Below are positions 19,526 to 27,874 of a DNA stretch of 64,000 nucleotides, piece by piece. Both the position numbers and the translations under genes were made by a program. Source of the DNA: Amycolatopsis sp. NBRC 101858 (lineage in GTDB: Bacteria; Actinomycetota; Actinomycetes; Mycobacteriales; Pseudonocardiaceae); NCBI RefSeq assembly GCF_030269325.1, contig NZ_BSTD01000001.1:1380681-1444680 (forward strand), written 5' to 3'. The first letter of the stretch is position 1; every line of letters starts with the position of its first letter. A model generated the notes under the pieces. The model was not told the origin of the DNA. It made no database searches and was given only the letters and a program-made list of their open reading frames with translations.

Positions 19526-21384
19526 GAAAACGCTCTCTGCTCAGCATGCTGGGCGTGACCGCGCTCGCCGCGGCCACCTTCGCCGTACCCGCGCAGGCCG
19601 CGGGCGAGACCGTCAACGTCTGGCTCACCACGACCGACGACGCCAAGGGCGTCAACGTCACCCGCGGCCTGCAACAGCAGACGCCGATCAGCTTCACCGC
19701 GGGCACCGGGACCGGCGGCCAGACCATCACCGTCAACGAAAACACGACGTACCAGCAGTTCGAGGGCGCCGGCGCGTCGTTCACCGACTCCGCCGCGTGG
19801 CTGCTCAACTCGAGCGGCCTGCTCAGCGCCACCACCCGCAACCAGGTCATGCAGAAGCTGTTCGACCCCAACGCGGGCATCGGCGTGAGCTTCCTGCGCA
19901 ACCCGATCGGCGCGTCGGACATCGCGCGCTACAGCTACACGTTCGACGACGTGCCGGCCGGGCAGACCGACCCGAACCTGACGAAGTTCTCCATCGCGCA
20001 CGACCAGGCCGACGTCCTGCCGCTGACCAAGCAGGCACTGCAGCTCAACCCGCAGATCAAGGTCATGGCGTCGCCGTGGAGCGCGCCGCCGTGGATGAAG
20101 GACAACGACAGCTACCTGCTCGGCTGGGTGGAGTCGCAGTTCTACCCGGCCTACGCGCAGTACTTCGTCAAGTACGTCCAGGCCTACCAGGCCGCCGGCG
20201 TGCCGATCAACTACCTGTCCGTCCAAAACGAACCGACTTGCTGCGCGAGCTACCCCTCGACCAACTGGAACGGCGCCGGGCTCGCGTACTTCACCAAGAA
20301 CAACCTGCTGCCCGCGCTGCAGAACGCCGGACTGTCCACCAAGGTCCTCGCGCTCGACTGGAACTGGGACCAGTACCAGTCTTTCGCGGCACCCACGATG
20401 GACGACGCGGCCATCCGCAGCCACCCGAACTTCGGCGGCATGGCGTGGCACGGCTACGGCGGCAACGTCTCGCAGCAGACGACCGTGCACAACCAGTACC
20501 CGAGCGTGAACGCGTACTCGACCGAGCACTCGGGCGGCACCTGGGTGTCGAACCAGCAGGCCGAGGACATGACGAACATCGTCGACTACACGCGCAACTG
20601 GAGCCGCACGGTCACGAAGTGGAGCCTGGCGATGGACCAGGCGCACAACCCGCACAACGGCGGCTGTGACACGTGCACCGGACTCGTGACCGTCCACAAC
20701 GGAGACGGCCGCAACGGCCAGGTCGACTACACCGTCGAGTACTACACGATGGGTCACCTCACGAAGTTCGTGAAGCCGGGCGCGTACCGGATCGACTCGA
20801 ACGACAACTCGACCGTCCGCAACGTCGCGTGGAAGAACCCGGACGGCTCGAAGGCGCTCATCGCGTACAACACCAGCACCGGCAACCAGAGCGTGCGCGT
20901 GAACTGGGGCAACTCCTCGTTCACCTACACCCTGCCCGGCCACACGTCGGCGACGTTCACCTGGGCAGGCAACCAGGGCACGGGCGGCGGTGGCGGCGGC
21001 AAGACCGGCGCGATCACCGGCCTCGGCGGCAAGTGCCTGGACGCCGCGAACGCCAGCAGCGCGAACGGCACCGCGGTGCAGCTCTACGACTGCAACGGCT
21101 CGGGCGCGCAAGCGTGGACGCTCGGGACCGACGGCACGATCCGCGTGCTGGGCAAGTGCCTCGACGTCACCGGGCAGTCCACAGCGGACGGTGCCCAGCT
21201 GCAACTGTGGGACTGCGGCGGGACGGCCAACCAGAGATGGGCGGCGACGGCGGCCAAGGACATCGTCGGGTCGGCGTCGAACAAGTGCCTCGACGCGACC
21301 GGCAACTCCAGCGCGAACGGCACCCGGCTGCAGATCTGGACGTGCACCGGGGCCGCCAACCAGAAGTGGAACGTGCCCGCATGA
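19522..21384 (+). CDS. Secreted GH30 glucanase with R-type lectin domain
   Basis: A 620-residue secreted protein. After a signal peptide (MRKRSLLSMLGVTALAAATF, cleavage near AQA) comes a GH30 (beta/alpha)8 domain with acid/base Glu237 in SVQNEPT and nucleophile Glu335 in YSTEHSGG. A small beta-sandwich typical of GH30 follows, then a Gly-rich linker and a C-terminal R-type lectin. The family includes glucosylceramidases and endo-beta-1,6-glucanases. A secreted bacterial member next to GH16 and chitin-active enzymes fits beta-1,6-glucanase, which is inferred. ATGA overlaps link it to both neighbours. Confidence 0.9.
   Translation: MRKRSLLSMLGVTALAAATFAVPAQAAGETVNVWLTTTDDAKGVNVTRGLQQQTPISFTAGTGTGGQTITVNENTTYQQFEGAGASFTDSAAWLLNSSGLLSATTRNQVMQKLFDPNAGIGVSFLRNPIGASDIARYSYTFDDVPAGQTDPNLTKFSIAHDQADVLPLTKQALQLNPQIKVMASPWSAPPWMKDNDSYLLGWVESQFYPAYAQYFVKYVQAYQAAGVPINYLSVQNEPTCCASYPSTNWNGAGLAYFTKNNLLPALQNAGLSTKVLALDWNWDQYQSFAAPTMDDAAIRSHPNFGGMAWHGYGGNVSQQTTVHNQYPSVNAYSTEHSGGTWVSNQQAEDMTNIVDYTRNWSRTVTKWSLAMDQAHNPHNGGCDTCTGLVTVHNGDGRNGQVDYTVEYYTMGHLTKFVKPGAYRIDSNDNSTVRNVAWKNPDGSKALIAYNTSTGNQSVRVNWGNSSFTYTLPGHTSATFTWAGNQGTGGGGGGKTGAITGLGGKCLDAANASSANGTAVQLYDCNGSGAQAWTLGTDGTIRVLGKCLDVTGQSTADGAQLQLWDCGGTANQRWAATAAKDIVGSASNKCLDATGNSSANGTRLQIWTCTGAANQKWNVPA
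21010..21381 (+). repeat. Lectin module DNA copy 3 (GH30)
   Basis: A C-terminal three-lobe beta-trefoil. Lobe 3 is nearly the same at DNA level as the GH18 copy about 455 bases downstream, while lobes 1 and 2 have diverged (GKCLDAANASS, GKCLDVTGQST). Confidence 0.85.
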
Positions 21385-22745
21385 AGAAACTCGCAGCATT
21401 CGGCGCTCTGATAGCAGCGGCGTCGGCACTGGTGCTCGCCCCGGGCGTCGCGCAGGCGGCCACCGGGCCGATCACCGGCCTGGCCGGCAAGTGCGTCGAC
21501 GTCAACGCGGCGAGCACCGCCAACGGCACAGCCATCCAGCTGTACGACTGCAACGGCTCCAACGCTCAACAGTGGACGGTCGGGTCCGACGGTTCCCTGC
21601 AGGCGCTGGGCAAGTGCCTCGACGTGACCAGCGCCGGGACGGCCAACGGCACGACTATCCAGCTCTGGGACTGCAACGGCTCCAACGCCCAGAAGTGGAC
21701 GGCCAACTCGGCGAAGAACCTGGTCAACACCGGGTCGGGCAAGTGCCTCGACGCGACCGGCAACTCCAGTGCGAACGGCACGCGGCTGCAGATCTGGACG
21801 TGCGCCACCAGCGCCAACCAGCAGTGGACGCTCCCGTCCGGCGGCACCACCCCGCCGCCGACCGGGCCGGGCGTGATGGCCGTCGCGCCGTACCTCTACA
21901 ACGGCTGGGGCAACCCGCCGAGCCCGCAGACGATCCAGAACGCCACCGGCGTCAAGTGGTTCACGCTGGCGTTCATCCTGTCCAACGGCTACTGCAACCC
22001 GATGTGGGACGGCGGGCGCGCGCTCACCGGCGGCGTCGACCAGAACACGATCAACGCGGTGCGCGCGGGCGGCGGCGACGTCATCCCGTCGTTCGGCGGC
22101 TACTCCGGCAACAAGCTGGAGTCGTCGTGCGGCAGCGCGGGTGAGCTGGCGGCGGGCTACCAGAAGGTGATCAACGCCTACGGCCTCAAGGCGATCGACA
22201 TCGACATCGAGGCCGATGCCTACAGCAACCCGACCGTGCAGCAGCGCACGGTCGACGCGCTGAAGACGATCCGGGCGAACAACGCGGGCATCAAGCTGTA
22301 CGTCACGTTCGGCACCGGGCAGTCCGGTCCGGACAACAGCCTGGTGAACCGCGCGGCGCAGTCCGGGCTCACGGTCGACGGCTGGGTCATCATGCCGTTC
22401 GACTTCGGCGGCGCCGGCCAGAACATGGGCACGCTCACGCAGCGCGCGGCGGAGGGCCTCAAGAACGTCGTCAAGTCGGCTTACGGCTACGACGACGACA
22501 CGGCCTACCGGCACATGGGCATCTCGTCGATGAACGGCATCACCGACAACAGCGAGACGGTCACGCTAGCCGACTTCAACGCCATCCTGGCCTACGCGAA
22601 CACGCACCACCTGGCCCGGCTGACGTTCTGGTCGGCGAACCGCGACCGGCCCTGCCCGGGCGCCTACCCGAACGACGACACGTGTTCGGGTGTTTCCCAG
22701 CAGGCGTGGGACTTCACGAGGATCTTCGCCCGCTACGCCGGCTGA
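21381..22745 (+). CDS. Secreted GH18 chitinase with N-terminal lectin domain
   Basis: A 454-residue secreted protein. The signal peptide (MKKLAAFGALIAAASALVLA, cleavage near AQAA) is followed at once by the beta-trefoil module (about 28-152), then a Pro/Thr linker and a GH18 barrel. The catalytic strand reads KAIDIDIE with Asp273, Asp275 and Glu277; the first Asp of the usual DxxDxDxE is Lys here. The order lectin-catalytic is the reverse of the three upstream proteins. Product and substrate are expected to be chitin oligomers and chitin. The ATG overlaps the GH30 stop. Confidence 0.9.
   Translation: MKKLAAFGALIAAASALVLAPGVAQAATGPITGLAGKCVDVNAASTANGTAIQLYDCNGSNAQQWTVGSDGSLQALGKCLDVTSAGTANGTTIQLWDCNGSNAQKWTANSAKNLVNTGSGKCLDATGNSSANGTRLQIWTCATSANQQWTLPSGGTTPPPTGPGVMAVAPYLYNGWGNPPSPQTIQNATGVKWFTLAFILSNGYCNPMWDGGRALTGGVDQNTINAVRAGGGDVIPSFGGYSGNKLESSCGSAGELAAGYQKVINAYGLKAIDIDIEADAYSNPTVQQRTVDALKTIRANNAGIKLYVTFGTGQSGPDNSLVNRAAQSGLTVDGWVIMPFDFGGAGQNMGTLTQRAAEGLKNVVKSAYGYDDDTAYRHMGISSMNGITDNSETVTLADFNAILAYANTHHLARLTFWSANRDRPCPGAYPNDDTCSGVSQQAWDFTRIFARYAG
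21467..21837 (+). repeat. Lectin module DNA copy 4 (GH18)
   Basis: A beta-trefoil module placed directly after the signal peptide. Lobes 1 and 2 match the GH75 copy and lobe 3 matches the GH30 copy, a mosaic pattern consistent with recombination between the neighbouring genes. Confidence 0.85.
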
Positions 22746-22758
22746 CGGCGTGACGCAG

Positions 22759-22788
22759 CAGGCCCGGCCGGGACTCCGGCCGGGCCTG
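22759..22788 (+). terminator. Terminator of the hydrolase operon
   Basis: CAGGCCCGGCCGG and CCGGCCGGGCCTG form a perfect 13-bp stem around GACT, followed by TTTCG. It lies 13 bases after the GH18 stop codon, so it marks the end of the four-gene hydrolase cluster. Confidence 0.8.
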
Positions 22789-22955
22789 TTTCGCGTGGAA
22801 GGGCTGCCGGACCGCGACACTGGGGAGGCCCCGGCCCGGCAGCGAGGTGGTTCCGCCGGCCGCTGGGGGTCTCCGGCGGCGAAACCGCTCAGAGGTTATC
22901 CACCCGGAGCCGGTTTTGGGGCGTCCGGCGGGGAGAGATGCCCGAACGGGCACCT

Positions 22956-22961
22956 TAGACT
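22956..22961 (+). promoter_or_regulatory. -10 box of a leaderless AlkD-like transcript
   Basis: TAGACT lies seven bases before the GTG at 22969, which has no nearby ribosome site. This geometry supports a leaderless mRNA and the choice of that start. Confidence 0.45.
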
Positions 22962-22968
22962 GGCCGCC

Positions 22969-23628
22969 GTGGCCGAACCGACCGTGGACGACGTAGTGGC
23001 CGAGCTGGCGCGGCTCGAGGACCCCAAGGTCCGTGCCGTGAACGAAAAACACGGCGACGACCACGGCGTGAACCTGACCAAGCTGCGTGCGGTCGCGAAA
23101 CAGCTGAAAACGCAGCAGGACCTCGCCCGCGAGCTGTGGGCCACCGACGACACGGCGGCGAAGCTCCTCGCGACGCTGATCTGCCGCCCGAAGGCGTTCG
23201 AGCGCGACGAGCTGGACGCCATGCTGCGGACCGCGCGCACTCCGAAGGCGCACGACTGGCTCGTCGGCTACGTCGTGAAGAAGAGCCCGCACGCGGACGA
23301 ACTCCGGCAGAAGTGGTTCGCCGATCCCGATCCGGTGGTCGCGAGCGCCGGCTGGGCGCTGACCACCGAGCGCGTCGCGAAGCAACCCGAGGACCTCGAC
23401 GGCCTGCTCGACGTCATCGAGAAGGAGATGAAGGACGCCCCCGGCCGCTTGCAGTGGGCGATGAACCACTGCCTGGCCCGGATCGGGATCGAACACGTCG
23501 AACACCGCGCCCGCGCCATCGAAATCGGCGAACGCCTGGAAGTCCTCAAGGACTACCCGACGCCGCCGAACTGCACGTCGCCGTTCGCGCCGATCTGGAT
23601 CACCGAGGTCGTGCGCCGCCGGGCGTAG
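22969..23628 (+). CDS. DNA alkylation repair (AlkD-like HEAT) protein
   Basis: A 219-residue helical protein resembling the AlkD/DUF of HEAT-like DNA glycosylases, which remove alkylated bases by gripping the DNA backbone. The middle contains paired helices (LWATDDTAAKLLATLICRP, then ARTPKAHDWLVGYVVKKSP and ADPDPVVASAGWALTTERVA) in the HEAT-like spacing of about 40 residues. A WITEVVRRR tail ends the protein. Start choice rests on the leaderless -10 box. The stop abuts the stop of the convergent GntR gene without overlap. The glycosylase assignment is moderate; it could be a non-catalytic HEAT protein. Confidence 0.65.
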   Translation: MAEPTVDDVVAELARLEDPKVRAVNEKHGDDHGVNLTKLRAVAKQLKTQQDLARELWATDDTAAKLLATLICRPKAFERDELDAMLRTARTPKAHDWLVGYVVKKSPHADELRQKWFADPDPVVASAGWALTTERVAKQPEDLDGLLDVIEKEMKDAPGRLQWAMNHCLARIGIEHVEHRARAIEIGERLEVLKDYPTPPNCTSPFAPIWITEVVRRRA

Positions 23629-24372
23629 TCACTCCGCCGCGACGGCCGCCCGGGCCGCGTCGGCGCGGTCGGCGTACGCCTCGACCAGCTGCTCCTCGGC
23701 GTCTTCCAGGTACTTCATCAGCAGCTGCTCCGCGCCCGGTCCGTCGCCGGCCTCGATGCGGTCGAGGATCTCGTGGTTGCGCGGCAGGTAGCGCTCGTGG
23801 AAGCGGCGGGGCTCGGCCATGATGTGGAAGACCAGCCGCAGCTCGGCGGTCAGCCTGCCGACCAGTTCGTTGACGCGCTCGCTGCCGGACAGCCCGGCCA
23901 GCTCCTGGTGGAACCACACGTTCGCGGTGCCGAGGTCCTTCCAGTTGCCGGTGCGCGCGGCCTCGTCGCCGATGTCGACCTTCTCCTTGATCCGCGCGAA
24001 GGTGGCCGGCTTGGCCGTCACCCCGCGAACCGCGGCGCACTCGATGATCTTGCGGACGCGGTAGATGTCGACGACGTCCTCGACGCTCGGGATCCGGACG
24101 AACACCCCGCGGTTGAGCTCGTGGGCGAGCAGCCGCTCGTGCGTGAGCAGCCGGAACGCTTCGCGCAGCGTGTTGCGCGAGACGCCGAGGGCGTTGCCGA
24201 TGTCCTGCTCCGAGAGCCGGCCGCCCGGCAGGAAGAAGCCCTCCGCGATGCGCTTGCGCAGGACGCCGGCCACCCGCTCGGCCGTGCTCTTGCGGCTGAC
24301 CAGGCCGCGATCGGCCTCCAGGCCCGGGACGTCACTGTCTTCGATGACCACGCCGACGATGGTACCCGTCAC
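23629..24372 (-). CDS. GntR/FadR-subfamily transcriptional regulator
   Basis: A 247-residue regulator. An N-terminal wHTH (about 28-95, with GRLSEQDIGNALGVSRNTLREAF split over the recognition helix) is followed by an FCD ligand-binding domain of helices with histidines (WFHQEL, VFHIMAE, RNHEIL) able to hold a metal. It is transcribed divergently from the MFS/DUF1445/pxpABC operon and probably represses it, with a small organic acid as inducer. An ATTGTT-C-AACAAT palindrome in the shared intergenic region is the likely operator. The start is a GTG. Confidence 0.85.
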   Translation of the reverse strand: MTGTIVGVVIEDSDVPGLEADRGLVSRKSTAERVAGVLRKRIAEGFFLPGGRLSEQDIGNALGVSRNTLREAFRLLTHERLLAHELNRGVFVRIPSVEDVVDIYRVRKIIECAAVRGVTAKPATFARIKEKVDIGDEAARTGNWKDLGTANVWFHQELAGLSGSERVNELVGRLTAELRLVFHIMAEPRRFHERYLPRNHEILDRIEAGDGPGAEQLLMKYLEDAEEQLVEAYADRADAARAAVAAE

Positions 24373-24403
24373 ACTGGGGACGATCCAATTGCAGCCTTGT
24401 GGA

Positions 24404-24416
24404 ATTGTTCAACAAT
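24404..24416. promoter_or_regulatory. GntR operator candidate
   Basis: ATTGTT and AACAAT form a perfect palindrome around one central base. The TTGT-N3-ACAA core is typical of FadR-type sites. It lies 31 bases upstream of the gntR start and 49 bases before the MFS start, well placed to control both directions. Confidence 0.6.
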
Positions 24417-24465
24417 CCCTACTGTGTGAGGCACGCCACGATGAGACACTGGCCAGGAGGTGCCC

Positions 24466-25710
24466 ATGACTGCGACAACTGCTACCGAGGCCCGGCCGTT
24501 CGACTGGTTCCGCACGCTCGGCAAACGCGGGCGGCGCGCCTTCGTCGGCGCGTTCGGCGGCTACGGCCTGGACTCGTTCGACTACCAGACCCTGCCGCTC
24601 GGCCTGGCCGCGATCACCGCGTACTTCGGCATTTCGAGCGGTGAAGCCGGCCTGCTCGGCACGACGACGCTGGTCGTGTCGGCCGTCGGCGGGGTCGGGG
24701 CCGGGATGCTGGCCGACCGGATCGGCCGCGTCCGCACGCTCCAGATCACCATCGCGATGTACACGGTCTTCACCGTGCTCTGCGGGTTCGCCCCGAACTT
24801 CGAGACGCTGCTGGTCTTCCGCGCCCTGCAGGGCCTGGGCTTCGGCGGCGAGTGGGCGGCCGGCGCCGCGCTGGTGGCGGAGTACTCGTCGGCCAAGTAC
24901 CGCGGCCGGACCGTGGCGTTCGTGCAGAGCGCGTGGGCGGTCGGCTGGGGCCTGTCGGTGATCGTCTACACCGTCGTGTTCAGCGTCGCGAGCGACGACG
25001 TGGCCTGGCGCATCATGTTCTGGACCGGCGTCATCCCGGCGCTGCTGGTGCTGTGGGTCCGCAAGAGCGTCAAGGACGCCCCGCGCGCCGAGGAACGCCT
25101 GAAGGCCGAACGCCCGAAGGGCACGCTCGTCAAGATCTTCAAGACCGACCTGCTGCGCACGACGTTCTTCGCCGCGCTGCTGGCCACCGGTGTCCAGGGC
25201 GGGTACTACACGATCTCGACGTGGCTGCCGTCCTACCTGAAGAAGACGCGCGAGCTCACCGTGATCGGCACCGGCGGGTACCTCGCGTTCCTCATCACCG
25301 GCGCCTTCGTCGGGTACGTCTGCGGTGGTTATCTCACGGACCTGATGGGGCGCAAGAAAACCTTCCTGACGTTCGCGGTGCTGTCGGCCGCGCTGATCGT
25401 CGCCTACACGCAGATCCCCAAGGGCGCCAACGGGCTCGTGCTGGTGCTGGGCTTCCCGCTCGGCTTCTCGATGTCCGCGATCTTCAGCGGTTTCGGCGCC
25501 TACCTGGCCGAGCTGTACCCGACGTCGCTGCGCGGCACGGGACAGGGCTTCACGTACAACTTCGGCCGCGCGGTCGGCGCGATCTTCCCGACCGTCGTGG
25601 GCTTCCTCGGCGCGGGCGGCGCGATCGTGTTCGGCGCGCTGGGGTACGGCATCGCCGCGCTGGCCCTGCTGGGGCTGCCGGAGACCCGGGGTATCGAACT
25701 CGTCGACTGA
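24466..25710 (+). CDS. MFS organic-acid transporter
   Basis: A 414-residue major facilitator with about 12 membrane segments. The sugar/acid porter motifs are present: [12 protein letters not shown] after helix 2, [15 protein letters not shown] in helix 4 and [10 protein letters not shown] after helix 8. The pattern resembles the metabolite:H+ and aromatic-acid:H+ symporter branch. ATG 24466 is chosen because AGGAGG lies six bases upstream; GTG 24460 falls inside that site. As first gene before DUF1445 and pxpABC, it may import 5-oxoproline or a related acid (inference). Confidence 0.87.
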   Translation: MTATTATEARPFDWFRTLGKRGRRAFVGAFGGYGLDSFDYQTLPLGLAAITAYFGISSGEAGLLGTTTLVVSAVGGVGAGMLADRIGRVRTLQITIAMYTVFTVLCGFAPNFETLLVFRALQGLGFGGEWAAGAALVAEYSSAKYRGRTVAFVQSAWAVGWGLSVIVYTVVFSVASDDVAWRIMFWTGVIPALLVLWVRKSVKDAPRAEERLKAERPKGTLVKIFKTDLLRTTFFAALLATGVQGGYYTISTWLPSYLKKTRELTVIGTGGYLAFLITGAFVGYVCGGYLTDLMGRKKTFLTFAVLSAALIVAYTQIPKGANGLVLVLGFPLGFSMSAIFSGFGAYLAELYPTSLRGTGQGFTYNFGRAVGAIFPTVVGFLGAGGAIVFGALGYGIAALALLGLPETRGIELVD

Positions 25711-25720
25711 GGGGGAACTC

Positions 25721-26515
25721 ATGACGACCTTTGACGAACCCGCGACGTTCACTCCCGCCCAGGCGCGCGAGTCGTTCCGCCGCGGCACCGCCCGCCCGAC
25801 CACCGGCTGGGCCCACGGCTTCACCCAGACCAACCTGATCGCCGTACCCGAAGACTGGGCCTACGACGTCCTGCTGTTCTGCACCCGCAACCCGCAGCCG
25901 TGCCCGCTGCTCGACGTCACCGACCCCGGCGACCCGGGAACCCGGCTCGCCGCGGGCGCGGACCTGCGCACCGACCTGCCGCGCTACCGGATCTGGCAGA
26001 ACGGCGTGCTGGCCGGCGAGGTGTCCGACGCGACCGGGCTGTGGCGCAGCGACATGGTCGCCTTCTCCATCGGCTGCAGCTTCACGTTCGAGACGGCGCT
26101 GGCCGCCGAGGGCGTCCCGCTGCGGCACGTCGACCAGGGCCGCAACGTCGCGATGTACGTGACGGACCGGAAGTGCGAGCCCGCCGGGCGGCTCTTCGGG
26201 CCGATGGTCGTGTCGATGCGGCAGATCCCGGAGGACCGCGTCGACGACGCCATCCGGATCACCCGCGCGATGCCGGCCGTGCACGGCGCGCCGGTGCACG
26301 TCGGCGACCCGCGGGCGCTGGGCATCGAGGACCTTTCCCGGCCGGACTTCGGGGATCCCGTCGACGCGGAGCCGGGTGACGTCCCGGTGTTCTGGGCCTG
26401 CGGGGTCACGCCGCAGGCGGCGCTGATGGCGTCGCGGCCCCCCTTTGCGATCACCCACGCACCGGGGTACATGTTCATCACGGACCGGCACGACAGCGAA
26501 TACCGGGTGGGCTGA
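25721..26515 (+). CDS. DUF1445 protein (putative hydro-lyase/D-glutamate cyclase family)
   Basis: A 264-residue member of DUF1445 (YcsI). Conserved family segments are visible: ARESFRRG and [12 protein letters not shown] near the N-terminus, [13 protein letters not shown] in the middle, [11 protein letters not shown] and the C-terminal [13 protein letters not shown] with [12 protein letters not shown]. Bacterial members sit beside YcsF and KipI/KipA genes. A mammalian relative is a D-glutamate cyclase that interconverts D-glutamate and 5-oxo-D-proline, which fits its position directly before pxpA. The bacterial activity is not proven by the sequence. Confidence 0.85.
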   Translation: MTTFDEPATFTPAQARESFRRGTARPTTGWAHGFTQTNLIAVPEDWAYDVLLFCTRNPQPCPLLDVTDPGDPGTRLAAGADLRTDLPRYRIWQNGVLAGEVSDATGLWRSDMVAFSIGCSFTFETALAAEGVPLRHVDQGRNVAMYVTDRKCEPAGRLFGPMVVSMRQIPEDRVDDAIRITRAMPAVHGAPVHVGDPRALGIEDLSRPDFGDPVDAEPGDVPVFWACGVTPQAALMASRPPFAITHAPGYMFITDRHDSEYRVG

Positions 26516-26516
26516 A

Positions 26517-27266
26517 ATGGATCTGAACAGCGATCTCGGCGAGGGCTTCGGCGCCTGGAAGATGGGCGACGACGAAGCCATGCTCGACATCGTGACCAGC
26601 GCGAACGTCGCGTGCGGCTTCCACGCCGGCGACCCGTCGGTGATGCGGCGGGTGTGCGAGCTGGCGGCCGGACGCGGCGTCGCGATCGGGGCGCACGTCG
26701 GGTACCACGACCTGGCCGGGTTCGGCAGGCGTGCGCTCGACATCGCGCCGGACGAGCTGGCGGACGAGGTGCTCTACCAGATCGGCGCGCTGGACGCGTT
26801 CGCCCGCGCGGCGGGCAGCCGCGTGACGTACGTGAAGCCGCACGGCGCGCTGTACAACACCGCGGCGGTGGACGTCGAGCAGGCCGCGGCGATCGTCGAC
26901 GGCCTGCGCCGGTACGACCCCGCGCTCGCGCTGCTCTGCCTGCCGGACTCGGAAATGCAGCGGCAGGCGGAAAAAGCGGGCGTGGTGACGTACGCGGAGG
27001 CGTTCGCCGATCGGGCCTACACCGCCGACGGCAAGCTCGTGTCGCGCAAGAAACCGGGCGCGGTGCTGCACGACGCCGAGCTGGTGGCCAAGCGCGCGGT
27101 CGACATGGCGGCCGGCGGCGTCGTCACCGCGGACGGCACCGAGCTCGAGCTGCGGCCGGACTCCCTGTGCGTGCACGGGGACACGCCGGGCGCGGTGGAG
27201 CTGGCCCGCCGGATCCGCGACGGGCTGGCCGAAGCGGGCGTGCAGCTGGGGGCGTTCACCGGATGA
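26517..27266 (+). CDS. pxpA: 5-oxoprolinase subunit A (LamB/YcsF)
   Basis: A 249-residue LamB/YcsF family protein. With PxpB and PxpC it forms the prokaryotic ATP-dependent 5-oxoprolinase that opens 5-oxoproline to glutamate. Signatures are MDLNSDLGEGFG at the N-terminus, NVACGFHAGDP, GAHVGYHDL, KPHGALYN and the C-terminal CVHGDTPGAV. The ATG is one base after the DUF1445 stop. Length and order are normal for the pxp operon. Confidence 0.92.
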   Translation: MDLNSDLGEGFGAWKMGDDEAMLDIVTSANVACGFHAGDPSVMRRVCELAAGRGVAIGAHVGYHDLAGFGRRALDIAPDELADEVLYQIGALDAFARAAGSRVTYVKPHGALYNTAAVDVEQAAAIVDGLRRYDPALALLCLPDSEMQRQAEKAGVVTYAEAFADRAYTADGKLVSRKKPGAVLHDAELVAKRAVDMAAGGVVTADGTELELRPDSLCVHGDTPGAVELARRIRDGLAEAGVQLGAFTG

Positions 27267-27874
27267 CCGTCCGGCTGCTGCCCTGCGGCCGGCGCGCGGT
27301 GCTGGTCGAACTGGACGACGTGCTCGGCTTCCAGGCTGCCCTGACGGCGCTGGACCCGGACGGTGTCGAGGAGCTGGTCCCGGCGGCGCGGACGCTGCTG
27401 GTCCGCTTCGACCCGGCGGTGACCGACGCCGACCGCCTGGGCGCGCTGTTGCGTGAAGTGTCCCCTGTGGACAGTGCGGTGGCCGCCGCGGCCGAGGTGG
27501 TGATCCCGGTGCGGTACGACGGCGAGGACCTGGCCGACGTCGCGGCCGAGGCGGGCTTGAGCGTCTCGGAAGTGATCTCCCGGCACAGCGGGGGTACGTA
27601 CGTCTCGGCGTTCTGCGGGTTCGCGCCGGGGTTCGCGTACCTGTCCGGTTCGGACCCGGCGCTGCACGTTTCGCGCCGGTCGACGCCCCGGACGCGCATC
27701 CCCGCGGGTTCGGTGGCGATCGCCGGGGAGTACAGCGCGGTGTACCCGAGCGCGTCACCGGGCGGCTGGCGGCTGCTCGGCCGGACGGAGACGCCGGTGT
27801 GGGACGTCGACCGCGACCCGCCGAACCTGCTGCCGCCGGGCACGCGGGTGCGGTTCGAGGCGGTGACCGCGTGA
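27263..27874 (+). CDS. pxpB: 5-oxoprolinase subunit B (KipI-like)
   Basis: A 203-residue KipI-family protein. It has the two-domain layout with the CGFAPGFAYLSG motif at about 113 and PRTRIPAGSVAIAGEYSAVYP, which in relatives forms the active-site cleft shared with PxpC. The protein works with PxpC in ATP-dependent activation of 5-oxoproline. Coupled by ATGA to pxpA and by GTGA to pxpC. Confidence 0.92.
   Translation: MTVRLLPCGRRAVLVELDDVLGFQAALTALDPDGVEELVPAARTLLVRFDPAVTDADRLGALLREVSPVDSAVAAAAEVVIPVRYDGEDLADVAAEAGLSVSEVISRHSGGTYVSAFCGFAPGFAYLSGSDPALHVSRRSTPRTRIPAGSVAIAGEYSAVYPSASPGGWRLLGRTETPVWDVDRDPPNLLPPGTRVRFEAVTA

Noticed and set aside
19228..21429. A 733-codon minus-strand frame over the GH30 gene
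   Set aside because: Antisense to a gene with catalytic motifs and a signal peptide; the translation is repetitive V/R/G/A-rich sequence.
17145..22745. Possible CRISPR-like or minisatellite repeats
   Set aside because: The repeated DNA is explained by lectin lobes in coding frame; unit length and spacing do not fit a CRISPR array.
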